From JAPPKS01 sp963667895 (GTDB lineage Bacteria > Poribacteria > WGA-4E > PCPOR2b), in NCBI GenBank assembly GCA_965223985.1, contig OZ245030.1:3038001-3102000 (forward strand): 64,000 bases of DNA. Reading direction: 5' to 3'. The notes under the pieces were generated by a model. That model ran no database searches. It saw only the letters and a list, made by a program, of their open reading frames with translations, and was not told the origin of the DNA. A program made the translations under genes and the position numbers. Of the stretch, positions 55,935-64,000 are shown one piece after another (the first letter of the stretch is position 1; each line of letters begins with the position of its first letter).

Positions 55935-57245
55935 ATGGAAACGCTAACCCCTTTTGCTGTTGAATTGAATGAACAGATACGATCCGCGAACCCTATTGTT
56001 GCTGAATTGCTCTCATCACTCGGGAAGCGCATTTACCTTCCGAAGGGTATCTTGAGCCAGAGTTCTGAAGCAGCCCAACGCGCAACTCGCTGCAATGCGA
56101 CACGGGCAATCGCGCTTGAAAACGGGGGTGTTATGCATCTATCGAGTTCACATCTGCTTGTTCGGGATATCGAACCGAATCTCGTCTACGGGTATGCACC
56201 GACGCTAGGGCAAATGGAGTTGCGGTTGCGATGGAAAGCTAGATTGGAAGCCGAGAATCCATCACTCAAGGGCAAAGCGTCCAGTCTACCCATTGTTACG
56301 TGTGGACTGACGCACGGTTTCAGTTTAATTGCAGATCTCTTCGTTAATCCGGGTGACACACTTGTTATACCGGACAAAATTTGGGGAAATTATCGACTAA
56401 TTTTCCAAACAAAGTGTGGAGCCGAAATTCGGACCTATCCCTTCTACAATGCGAGGCGACAACTTAACACGACGGATTTTTGTGAAACTCTCAGAAAAAT
56501 TAGCCACACTACCGGCAAACTAATCGTGCTTCTCAATTTCCCGAACAATCCCACGGGCTACGCGATTACGGCTGAAGAAGCTGCGGAAATGACACAAGCA
56601 ATTACCGAAGTTGCAGCGTCAGGATGTCACCTGCTTGTGCTTGTCGATGATGCTTACTTTGGACTATGGTACGATGATAACGCTCTGCGGGAATCAATCT
56701 ACGGCTGGCTGGTAGATGCCCATCCGAACGTTCTACCGATTAAAATCGATGGGGCAACAAAGGAAGAGTACGCTTGGGGATTGCGGGTAGGATTTCTCAC
56801 TTGTGGCTTGAACGGGGAAGCGATGAAGGGTCTGGAGGACAAAATGACCGCGTTGATTCGTGCAAATACGTCGGGCACATCTCAACTTTCTCAAACTCTG
56901 GTGCTTCAGGCAATGAATTCGCCGCAATACACACTTGAGAAAAGTCAGAAATATGAAATATTGAAACGCCGTGCTTTGAGAGTGAGAGAGATAGCTGCTC
57001 ATCCACAGTATGCACATCTCTGGGATGTTTATCCATTCAACGCAGGTTATTTTATGTTATTATCCTTGAAATCAGCTAATGCAGAGACTGTGCGCCAACG
57101 GCTTCTCGACGAATTCGGAATTGGAGTAATCGCGGTTGGAGAAACGGATCTACGCGTTGCGTTTTCTTGTATCGAAACGTCGGAAATCGATGACGTCTTT
57201 CATGCGATTGCCCAAGTAGCAATTCGCGTGAAATGTGATAGGTAG
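55935..57245 (+). CDS. Class I/II PLP-dependent aminotransferase
   Basis: 436 residues from the ATG at 55935, with GAAGAGA upstream; an in-frame ATG at 55884 would add 17 residues. Motifs: CGLTHGFSLIADLF, DTLVIPDKIWGNY, LLNFPNNPTGYAIT, VLVDDAYFGLWYDD, and the PLP lysine in IDGATKEEYAWGLRVGF. The family transfers amino groups from amino acids; the D-G-A-T-K-E context is similar to tyrosine/aromatic and PLP-dependent bacterial enzymes of unknown specificity. It is divergent from the TPP-like gene with 231 bp between the two starts. Confidence 0.88.
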   Translation: METLTPFAVELNEQIRSANPIVAELLSSLGKRIYLPKGILSQSSEAAQRATRCNATRAIALENGGVMHLSSSHLLVRDIEPNLVYGYAPTLGQMELRLRWKARLEAENPSLKGKASSLPIVTCGLTHGFSLIADLFVNPGDTLVIPDKIWGNYRLIFQTKCGAEIRTYPFYNARRQLNTTDFCETLRKISHTTGKLIVLLNFPNNPTGYAITAEEAAEMTQAITEVAASGCHLLVLVDDAYFGLWYDDNALRESIYGWLVDAHPNVLPIKIDGATKEEYAWGLRVGFLTCGLNGEAMKGLEDKMTALIRANTSGTSQLSQTLVLQAMNSPQYTLEKSQKYEILKRRALRVREIAAHPQYAHLWDVYPFNAGYFMLLSLKSANAETVRQRLLDEFGIGVIAVGETDLRVAFSCIETSEIDDVFHAIAQVAIRVKCDR

Positions 57246-57284
57246 GTTTGAAGATGGATCCAGGTGTCAGAAAAGGAGAGGAAA

Positions 57285-57380
57285 ATGAAAAAATGGAAGG
57301 ATGGCATGGATAAGTGTAAAACCAAAGGCGTATACCGCCCTACAGAAGTTGGACGCTCAACTGGTATTTTCAGGTGTTAA
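57285..57380 (+). CDS. Possible 31-residue small protein with strong ribosome binding site
   Basis: AAGGAGAGG at 57273-57281 stands four bases before ATG 57285, and the frame reads MKKWKDGMDKCKTKGVYR and on to a cysteine and TAA. It has two cysteines (residues 11 and 31) and is basic. No family is known. It is the only noteworthy element in the 380-bp gap between the aminotransferase and the YdjM-type gene. Confidence 0.35.
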   Translation: MKKWKDGMDKCKTKGVYRPTEVGRSTGIFRC

Positions 57381-57625
57381 ACTTGTACAACCGCTCGAAT
57401 GAGCATGAACGAGCTTTCAGCGTAGTCCACGATTAGCGTACAAAGGCTGTCGTTGATTGTGAAGTGAGGGAGGAACCACTATTTCCAATTCTCCCGACGT
57501 TCGGTGTTAGCGCTACATTCTAGTAACCTCAATTCAACAGGAACGAAAGCTAAGCCAAGGAGATTTGTTATGCCGCTAGATTTTTCAATTTCAACTAGCA
57601 CCATTGGTTATTAAGGCTTTCAATT

Positions 57626-58204
57626 ATGAGTGTCTTCCGTGAACATTACATTGGCGGACTGGTCGCGTACAGCGCTTTCTTCATTGTCTCAGTCAGCGCC
57701 TCGGTGGTAGGTTCTCTCTCGCTTCAATACCCAATCAATTGGAATCCAACCATCTCCTTGGATCCGTGGAAGATTGGGGGCTGTTTTACGATTGCTGTGC
57801 TCTCAGGGCTATGGCCCGACGTAGATATCAGGAGCAAGAGCCAATCCATCTTCTATCGAATCTTTCTCGGATTCAATCTGATATTGATTTGGCGTGAACA
57901 CTATATCGAATCGGCGTTTCTCGGTATCTTTGCGATGTGCCCGCTCATCGGAAAACATCGGGGTTGGACGCATTCGCGATTTACAATGCTTCTGTTGCCT
58001 GCGATTTTTCTTATTCTACCATTTTACTTCGAGTGTGAGGTATTCGATTGGAGGAATCCTTTATCGTCGCGAAATCTGGATCTGGTCAAGGATGGATTGC
58101 CCTTCTATGTCGCAAGCGTAATTGGGTACGCAACACACTTACATCTGGATGGAATACTTCTTCGTTCCCGCAAGGCACAAAGACGTAGAGCGCAAACCCA
58201 CTAG
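57626..58204 (+). CDS. YdjM/DUF457-family membrane metal-dependent hydrolase
   Basis: 192 residues with three to four hydrophobic helices (about 12-32, 50-64, 78-108, 120-137 and 160-172). The family signatures are present: an N-terminal histidine segment (REHYIGGLVAYSAF), the acidic LWPDVDI, the HRGWTHSRF block and HLHLDGIL. These residues form the putative metal site of DUF457 proteins. The function of the family is unknown; some members are SOS-induced. AAGG stands nine bases before the ATG. It stands alone. Confidence 0.8.
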   Translation: MSVFREHYIGGLVAYSAFFIVSVSASVVGSLSLQYPINWNPTISLDPWKIGGCFTIAVLSGLWPDVDIRSKSQSIFYRIFLGFNLILIWREHYIESAFLGIFAMCPLIGKHRGWTHSRFTMLLLPAIFLILPFYFECEVFDWRNPLSSRNLDLVKDGLPFYVASVIGYATHLHLDGILLRSRKAQRRRAQTH

Positions 58205-58433
58205 AAGTATCGGGGTTGTAGAAAGAAGCGCTATCCGTTAGCACACTCGCGGTTAAACGTTCAAGGTACTATAGGATTTGTCGGATGGCACCGAAACACA
58301 GCTCTCAATTACGGCTGATGCCTCAAGTAATCCCATCCGAACGGGCATTGAAGCTACACATCAAACGCCCTTCATAAGGGGAGAACCAATAAATTGCGCT
58401 ATGACAAGCGGAAGTGCGTAAACCCTGCCATTT

Positions 58434-58832
58434 TCACCGTTTCTTGAGTTTCCCCCACACCATAAACTTCTTAAAACGAGGTTCCACCACCCTTGGCGGG
58501 GGATGTGATTCGGCATCCCACGGTTTTGTTGGTGGGTTGGCATCGAATTCCTCATTATTCGTGAAGCCATCTCCGTCCGAGTCCTCCTCACCGAGTTCCT
58601 TTGTATATCTGTCCCCCGCAGGGATGGCAATCGCTTTGTAATCTTTGCCGAAGGCGTTTTGTGCCCCGCCTCCTCCCGGATTGATGTGACATGTCGCACA
58701 ATTCCAGTTTTTCCCCCCGTCCGGCAGCTTTTCTAGGCGGAAAGCACGACTACTCGAAACGGATACCCAGATCCAAAATAAGAAGCAAACGGAAAGGATT
58801 AACAGAAGCAACGGTGTCTTTATGGAACTCAT
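58434..58832 (-). CDS. Small exported mono-haem cytochrome-like protein with WGxLK tail
   Basis: 132 residues. An N-terminal signal/anchor (about 6-25) is followed by one haem-binding CATCH motif (C45, C48, H49) and a glycine-rich G-G-G-G-A-Q-N loop. A calcium-binding-type DSDGDGFTNNEEF segment comes next (about 85-97), then a tail ending in FMVWGKLKKR. The combination of a single haem and a thrombospondin-3-like segment suggests electron transfer on the outside of the membrane. The tail recurs in the exported proteins at 47177 and 50371. Its start is 44 bp from the end of the giant cytochrome/LRR gene, on the same strand. Confidence 0.75.
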   Translation of the reverse strand: MSSIKTPLLLLILSVCFLFWIWVSVSSSRAFRLEKLPDGGKNWNCATCHINPGGGGAQNAFGKDYKAIAIPAGDRYTKELGEEDSDGDGFTNNEEFDANPPTKPWDAESHPPPRVVEPRFKKFMVWGKLKKR

Positions 58833-58891
58833 GTCGGGATTCCTTATTTATTTTGTTCCCGGTATTACAGCAATCATCTGGTCACATGATA

Positions 58892-61800
58892 CTATTTTCT
58901 TATCAACATCTTGCGCGTCGCGGTGAAGTCGTTTGCCCTCAACGTGTAGAAATAGAGTCCACTTGCCACAGACTCGCCACGCTGATTGCGACCATCCCAA
59001 TACACCGCACGGCTGCGGCTCTGATACATACCCGGAGCTTGATGCCCCACCTCCAAACGCCGAACCACCCCGCCGTTCATATCATAAATCGTTAGTGTTA
59101 CCTCGGCGGGGGTTGCCAACTGATACGGTATCCAGGTTTCAGGATTAAACGGATTCGGGTAATTGGGTTGCAACGAGGTCTCTTGGGGGATTAGCGCAGC
59201 TAGCAGCGCTTCAAGATTCTCAATGCCTTGTCGAAAGACAATCGAACCGTCATCTTCAAGCCGCGCCTGCGCGATCCACGCCTCTATCGTCGCGGCATCT
59301 ACGCTGTCTGTACCAATCGCGGGCGCGGCGGCGTTCGTGGTATCACCAATCCTCCGTGCCACGATCGTGAGATCGAAAATGTCGACCACACCATCGCCAT
59401 TAACATCGACATTCGAGTTGGGGGATACGCTCTGGCCGAACTGCCGTGCAACGAGAATCAGGTCTAGAATATCGACATCACCATCACGATTTACATCCCC
59501 GCTCAACAGCCGTTCCTCCACAGTGATGTAAACTTCAAGAGGTCCCGCGGGGATATTTTCCCCGGTGCTAGACCCGAATTTGAAATTTTGCAATGTCAAG
59601 GCTGTTTCGCCATTCGATTTCGTCTTGAACGTCACCTGAAGGATGGCGCCGCTGCCATTCACACCGCGTTCTGAAAATAGTGCCGCATTAATCCCTGTAA
59701 TTTTGCCGGCTGTGTTATCAATGCGCCCCTCCTGAAAGAATGTCGAGCCGCCATCGGTCTTCAGGAAATCGCCTTCGCTCACGTCAACAGCTTCAAGCAA
59801 GGCAGGGTCGTAGGCGATATCAAACTGCCAACCTGCCAAGTCGGAAACATTTTCTGCGCGGACATCGAAGGTAAAGGTATCACCGAGGTAGATTGGCATC
59901 TCGGAAAAGACGTAGCTTATACCGGTTGACAGGGTGTATTCGGTGCCGGATTCAAACCCAAAAAAGGCGTTATCATTTGCCCCAATCGCCACTAGCAAGA
60001 CATTTTTTCCCTGCCGAAGTGTGACCGGGAGAAAATCCGTGTAATCAGAACTCGCATTGTAACCGAGGGACTCGTAAATCAGCACCCCGTTTAGCCAGAC
60101 CTTAAAACCAAAACGGCTGCCGACATACATCGTTGTGTCTTGTTGCCGCGGTGAGTAGAGGGACACAGCGCCGTAGACGATGGCGCCATCAATGCGACCT
60201 CCAAGCATCTGTTCAACGTTGTTCCACCCCGCAGCCGGGAGCCCGCGGGATGTCCACACATCATCTCCGACCGATACTCCCGCGGTTGCTCCATGGGTAG
60301 CAATTTCCGCCTCTGTCACCCTGTCCCCACTCGCTTCTGCCAATAAATCCGTACCGTTATCCAGTCTTGAATGCGGTATTACGACCCACAACCATGGTCC
60401 CTCTATTTTCGGAGCCTCGGTGGGAAACGCCGGATTACTGTGCCAAATGACCGTCGTATTCTCGGGTAAACCATCCAAAGGGGAAATATCAGAGATTTTG
60501 TTTGCATGGACGCCTAACCATTTCAAGTTGGTTAGCCCTGCAAGCGGCGTAACGTCCGAGATGTCGTTTTGTGAAACAGATAACCATTTCAAGTTGGTTA
60601 ACCCCGCAAGGGACGATATATCCTGTATGCCATTGCCTGAGAGATCCAGTCTATTTAACAAGGTTAACCCCGTAAGGGGCGAAATATCGGATGTCTCATT
60701 ATTGTAAATGTACAGATCTGTGAGGTTCTTCAAGTTGCTCAAGGGCGAAATATCGGATATCAGATTGGCATAAACCACCAGCTCGCGCAATTCGATTAAG
60801 CCTTCAAGCGGTGACAGGTCGGATATTTCATTATAAGGCGCACTTAGGAGCGTGAGATTCGTTAGCTCCCTCAGAGCGGATATATCGGATACCTGATTGT
60901 TGTAAAAGCGCATATCCGTGAGGTTTTTCAAATTCCTCACGGGCGATATATCGGATACCTGGTTATAACCAATATCTAGTGCCGTGAGATTCGTTAACCC
61001 CTTCACGGGCGATAGGTCGGATATCTGATTGTGAGGACCCCATATGCGAATTAAATTTTTTGCATGCTGCAACCCTGTCAAATCCAGCACACCCCTGTGA
61101 ATAAAACCAAGGTATGTCAATTCTTCCATTTCCTCCACGGTAATCGGTGCATCGGTGCTCTTGCCAAGCGTTTCGGCTATGGCTGCGCGCAGATTCGGAT
61201 CCGGGATTTTTACATGTGCACCCGGCAACTCATCGGGCGGCGTCACGTCGGAAGGCTCTCCACCCTCCAACGCGTTCAGCACATCTTGAAAACTAAATGT
61301 CCAGGCGTCCCGTTTCACACTCCCATTTTCACTATCTAAAGCTAACAAACCCAAGTTTTGTAACCCTATGTTCTCACGAACCTTTTGAAGAAAGGTCTCG
61401 GTCCCCAATCCAACCACGGCAGCGGCATATGCCGCGTCCACAGGTCCCTGAAACACCTCGTGGAAACGTGATATCGGCTCAACCCCGCCAAACTGACCAC
61501 CCGTAGCTTCAAGCGCGTTACGGTAGCGGTTTATATCTTCTTCTACACGCGCATCCAAGTCTGACTTTTGAACGTAGAGTCGTAGTGATTGCGCTTTGTC
61601 GTAAGGCGGGTTGGCGTGACTCTCAATCGCTGAACGCACTTGGTCTTCGAATTTATTCATGCCCTCAATGTGGCAACCAAAACAGGAAAGTCCGTTGCGC
61701 ACCGTCGGGTCGCTCGCAGCGGGGTTGGAAACAATGTTTATCGGGGCTTCATTCAACCGGAAACCGGAAGCATCGACAATTAAGTATCCTTGCAAACCAT

Positions 61801-62938
61801 TTGGTAGGTTGAAGATAATCTCCCCGCCATCTTGCGTGAAATCGAGCGGGTGTGTAAAGATGTTCTGTGTTCCGATACTTCCGGCAAAGTCATAGCTTTT
61901 CCAATACGCCCCGTATCGAGAGGCATGGCGTTCTACCACTCGGTTGTTGTTAGAGACACCCGAATTGTTGAACCCGGCCCGCCAGACCCGATCCCCTGGT
62001 GCATTGGTAAGGTTTCGGTCGACATTGACCTCCAATCGGGTTTCCAATTCACTGTCCGTCAACGGCAGAGAAAGCAGGTCGTGGTAGAGCGGCGGGCTAG
62101 ATGCCGTTGCAAGAAACCAGTCAATATGAACCGAAGGTATGACACAGTTCATCTCCGTCTGTAACCGATCCAGTTGTTCCCGCAGCGCGGTCTGTGCGGG
62201 TGCGTCAAACGAGATATGATAAGGATACACCTCTTCTATCTTCGTCCAGCCATCATTGACGTCCCACTCGTAGTGTCGAAGATCGATGTAGAATATTGTC
62301 TGCTGCGGGTCAATGGGTTTTGGGTTGGTGACTTCAAGCCTCCATGAGAGGCTATTGATTAGTTTGGAGAGTGCTTTGCGGTACTCACGAAGTATCTCCA
62401 CCCTCTCACCCGCGTTGTAGAGATGGGTAAGTGTCAAGTAGCGGGCGAAGGCACGGTCAAAGGGTGCGAGCGACATGAGGTGAGATTCAATGGTGTCAAG
62501 TATTTCATCGGGGGAAATGAAGGGACTATCAATTATGGGCGTTGCTGCCCAATCGGGCGCGCCGGCTAAAATCCAGCGTCGAATGATGTCAATGGACTGA
62601 GCGAGCAGAGGTTCCGTTCCAAGCGGCATCTGTAAACCACCATCCTCAGTGGGACCTAGCAGGCGCTTGTACAAATCGGAGGCATCGGGGCTGCCCGGAA
62701 TAACCGTACCTCCTTCGATTAGCAAGTCGTGTTCCATCAGGAGTACGTCTCGATAGGCGCCATCGGGACCGTGGCAGTTAAAACAGTTTTGTTCAAAGAT
62801 TGCATAAGCATCTTGAGCTAGCTGCGATTGGGCGGATACGTGTTGAGAACCTACGAGGAGGGTCCACAATAGAGCGATGAATGCGATGCCGTGACTCCGA
62901 TCCCCAATCAAGCGGATATGAAATGACGGTTCACGCAT
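58892..62938 (-). CDS. Cytochrome c/LRR/cohesin/dockerin multidomain exported protein
   Basis: 1348 residues from the ATG at 62938 with GGAG upstream; a TTG at 62965 is less likely. Domains in order: signal peptide (about 1-36); planctomycete-type cytochrome c with CFNCH (52-56); a middle region with a second haem motif CFGCH (419-423). About ten 22-residue leucine-rich repeats follow (about 615-830; LTNLKWLSVSQNDISDVTPL type). After these come a PA14-like beta region (about 850-1010), a cohesin-like domain (about 1015-1135), a dockerin (about 1142-1200; GDVNRDGDVDILDLILVAR) and a terminal FlgD-Ig-like domain (about 1257-1348; YPNPFNPETWIPY, ending RKMLIRK). Likely surface bound; substrate unknown. 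Confidence 0.85.
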   Translation of the reverse strand: MREPSFHIRLIGDRSHGIAFIALLWTLLVGSQHVSAQSQLAQDAYAIFEQNCFNCHGPDGAYRDVLLMEHDLLIEGGTVIPGSPDASDLYKRLLGPTEDGGLQMPLGTEPLLAQSIDIIRRWILAGAPDWAATPIIDSPFISPDEILDTIESHLMSLAPFDRAFARYLTLTHLYNAGERVEILREYRKALSKLINSLSWRLEVTNPKPIDPQQTIFYIDLRHYEWDVNDGWTKIEEVYPYHISFDAPAQTALREQLDRLQTEMNCVIPSVHIDWFLATASSPPLYHDLLSLPLTDSELETRLEVNVDRNLTNAPGDRVWRAGFNNSGVSNNNRVVERHASRYGAYWKSYDFAGSIGTQNIFTHPLDFTQDGGEIIFNLPNGLQGYLIVDASGFRLNEAPINIVSNPAASDPTVRNGLSCFGCHIEGMNKFEDQVRSAIESHANPPYDKAQSLRLYVQKSDLDARVEEDINRYRNALEATGGQFGGVEPISRFHEVFQGPVDAAYAAAVVGLGTETFLQKVRENIGLQNLGLLALDSENGSVKRDAWTFSFQDVLNALEGGEPSDVTPPDELPGAHVKIPDPNLRAAIAETLGKSTDAPITVEEMEELTYLGFIHRGVLDLTGLQHAKNLIRIWGPHNQISDLSPVKGLTNLTALDIGYNQVSDISPVRNLKNLTDMRFYNNQVSDISALRELTNLTLLSAPYNEISDLSPLEGLIELRELVVYANLISDISPLSNLKNLTDLYIYNNETSDISPLTGLTLLNRLDLSGNGIQDISSLAGLTNLKWLSVSQNDISDVTPLAGLTNLKWLGVHANKISDISPLDGLPENTTVIWHSNPAFPTEAPKIEGPWLWVVIPHSRLDNGTDLLAEASGDRVTEAEIATHGATAGVSVGDDVWTSRGLPAAGWNNVEQMLGGRIDGAIVYGAVSLYSPRQQDTTMYVGSRFGFKVWLNGVLIYESLGYNASSDYTDFLPVTLRQGKNVLLVAIGANDNAFFGFESGTEYTLSTGISYVFSEMPIYLGDTFTFDVRAENVSDLAGWQFDIAYDPALLEAVDVSEGDFLKTDGGSTFFQEGRIDNTAGKITGINAALFSERGVNGSGAILQVTFKTKSNGETALTLQNFKFGSSTGENIPAGPLEVYITVEERLLSGDVNRDGDVDILDLILVARQFGQSVSPNSNVDVNGDGVVDIFDLTIVARRIGDTTNAAAPAIGTDSVDAATIEAWIAQARLEDDGSIVFRQGIENLEALLAALIPQETSLQPNYPNPFNPETWIPYQLATPAEVTLTIYDMNGGVVRRLEVGHQAPGMYQSRSRAVYWDGRNQRGESVASGLYFYTLRANDFTATRKMLIRK

Positions 62939-63022
62939 AGAGAGTATCTCCTTATCAATAACCAATTTCGCGTCCAGAAAAACGAGGTCTTCTCAAAGTA
63001 CATTCATGTCTTTGAAAGTCTA

Positions 63023-63051
63023 TTATTAAGTGAATTACTTCACCCTGTCAA
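63023..63051 (-). promoter_or_regulatory. Sigma-70 promoter of the cytochrome/LRR gene
   Basis: On the minus strand TTGACA (63046-63051), 17 bases, TAATAA (63023-63028). It stands about 85 bases before the ATG at 62938. Confidence 0.65.
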
Positions 63052-63368
63052 CATAAAGTATGCTATTTAGTTTGTATTATGCACCAAAAGTTTATTGTTA
63101 TGTTCTTCGGTTTACGGTGACATCTTCTGTCAATGCTGCGTAGTATACTATATTTAGGGCTAGAATTGTCTTAAAAAGTGCACGTCTGTACTCGTTTGAC
63201 GACAGAAACACACGGCATGATTAACAACGAAGCGTGTTGCCATATAAGATTAGCAAATTATATTGCACCCCGTCAACACCGATTCGACAGCGCTATACCA
63301 AAGTTTCACTTTTAGTATAGGGCAACCGTATCTTTGGCAAATTTTTTTTTCTATATTCTTGTCAAGTG

Positions 63369-63377
63369 TGCTAGAAT
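63369..63377 (+). promoter_or_regulatory. Extended -10 promoter candidate
   Basis: TGCTAGAAT (TG at 63369-63370, TAGAAT at 63372-63377) follows a T-rich tract at 63340-63355. It would give the FG-GAP gene a leader of about 345 nt. The preceding 62966-63360 stretch is AT-rich and holds no other feature than the promoter on the minus strand. Confidence 0.45.
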
Positions 63378-63398
63378 GTAATCTGTTGTACGTTCCGG

Positions 63399-63506
63399 AG
63401 GCGCGAGTGCTAAACGAATAGAGTGTCGGTTGAATCCCACCACGTACATATGTCTTCGTGAGCGCCTACTGTGTGGGTTTACGGTTCCAAAGGGCGGTGA
63501 ATCGCC
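63399..63506 (+). ncRNA. Possible structured leader RNA
   Basis: Several stems can be drawn: AGGCGC (63399-63404) with GCGCCT (63462-63467), CACG (63441-63444) with CGTG (63457-63460) inside it, and GGCG (63493-63496) with CGCC (63503-63506). It begins just after the promoter candidate. No known riboswitch, ribozyme or small RNA family was recognised. Confidence 0.3.
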
Positions 63507-63730
63507 AGCCTACAAGGTGCCTCGTTGCCTGGATTGTCGGTCATGGCGATGCTTTAACATTGCAAAAACTATTATGACTAAAGTAAAGGAAACAGATTAC
63601 CCATACTAATGCAAACGCTCGTTACTACAGTACTATTATGACTAGAAGAACTAAAGTTGTCTGCAAAAGCCAAGAAATGTTTAAGCTGTTTATGAGATTA
63701 GCAATTACATCCGAAAAGGGATTATAGTAT

Positions 63731-64000
63731 ATGGCAAATGGCGAGAAATGTTACTATCGATATTCAGGTGACACTCCAAAAAACACTGCTCTTATCTTTC
63801 TGTTTCTTTGCATTGTACAAGTGAATGAAACCTACGCAGACATTGCCAAAATCAAGTCAGGTGATTCGGTAAGCCGCGATAGTTTGGGGCACAGCGTCTC
63901 CATAAGTGGAGAATATGCCATCGTCGGAGCTCCGGGACCACTCGGAGACTCAGGCACGGCACAAATTTTCTTTCTGAGCGAAAGAGGCTGGGTTCGGCAG
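63731..64000 (+). CDS. FG-GAP repeat exported protein, 3' end outside window
   Basis: The frame is open from the ATG at 63731 to the window end (90 residues). An N-terminal hydrophobic stretch (LIFLFLCIVQV, about residues 21-31) suggests a signal peptide, followed by the start of an integrin-like FG-GAP repeat (LGHSVSISGEYAIVGAPG, then GTAQIFFLSERGWVRQ). Such proteins form beta-propellers and are usually exported or surface located. No ribosome binding site better than a weak GATTA precedes the ATG. The domain composition beyond the window is unknown. Confidence 0.75.
   Translation, partial: MANGEKCYYRYSGDTPKNTALIFLFLCIVQVNETYADIAKIKSGDSVSRDSLGHSVSISGEYAIVGAPGPLGDSGTAQIFFLSERGWVRQ

Noticed and set aside
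29755..57360. A 14-base word (TTGAGCGTCCAACT) at 29755-29768 with its reverse complement at 57347-57360 as a dispersed repeat
   Set aside because: Several matches of this length are expected by chance in a window this size, and the flanks do not align.
60440..61085. Regularly spaced short DNA repeats resembling a CRISPR array
   Set aside because: They are the codons of 22-residue leucine-rich repeats in the gene at 58892, with variable sequence and no spacer structure.
63428..63438. GGTTGAATCCC, similar to a tRNA T-arm
   Set aside because: One base short of the usual loop, and no acceptor, D or anticodon arm can be folded around it.
63480..63540. Fluoride, FMN or cobalamin riboswitch around the GGCG/CGCC hairpin
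   Set aside because: The conserved core bases of these riboswitches are absent on inspection.

Overview
The window looks like a chromosomal segment of an uncultured Gram-negative bacterium, most like Candidatus Poribacteria or a neighbouring group. This rests on gene content, not a search: many sugar-phosphate isomerase/epimerase TIM barrels, PIG-L hydrolases, TolB-like propellers, cohesin/dockerin and planctomycete-type cytochrome c/LRR proteins, plus heptose (LPS core) genes. No rRNA, tRNA, CRISPR array or intact insertion sequence was seen.

Layout. 1-6376 (+): a Bat (aerotolerance-type) operon: a 5'-cut membrane protein, BatA, BatB, BatC, BatD and BatE. 6439-14713 (+): the heptose adenylyltransferase, a 2006-residue secreted protein with eight tandem modules, and a double VWA protein. 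14758-22602: a HAD hydrolase (-), coaD, a broken tyrosine recombinase, an SMP-30 lactonase, a heptose kinase/phosphatase pair, a nucleotide-sugar dehydrogenase and a coiled-coil NYN nuclease-like protein (+). 22801-29464 (-): a phosphorothioate-type HNH restriction enzyme, a GNAT protein flanked by a 151-bp direct repeat, a repeat-built exported protein, a metallo-beta-lactamase-fold hydrolase and two tandem aldo/keto reductases. 30012-35962 (+): glycerol kinase with a structured leader, a tightly linked sensor kinase and sigma-54 activator, and an iron alcohol dehydrogenase. 36261-38063 (-): a lipid kinase and an orphan helical protein. 38524-39744 (+): a bactofilin-like membrane protein.

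39875-53369 (-) is a co-directional catabolic region: a PIG-L hydratase-like enzyme, an M24 peptidase-fold protein, an IolE-like isomerase, a 1104-residue six-hairpin glycosidase-like protein, a TolB-like propeller, a lactate/malate-type dehydrogenase, a hydroxypyruvate isomerase, a cohesin protein and two more isomerases. Most of these genes have strong Shine-Dalgarno sites, unlike the bat genes. 53555-64000 holds a 1-Cys peroxiredoxin, a TPP-enzyme-fold protein that has lost its key residues, an aminotransferase, a YdjM-type membrane hydrolase, a small haem protein, a large cytochrome/LRR/cohesin/dockerin protein and the start of an FG-GAP protein.

Functionally, the heptose genes feed surface polysaccharide assembly and the 40-53 kb block suggests degradation of complex sugars or sugar acids. 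The most novel signals are a C-terminal W-G-x-L-K tail shared by three unrelated exported proteins, the degenerate TPP enzyme, and the eight-module giant protein.
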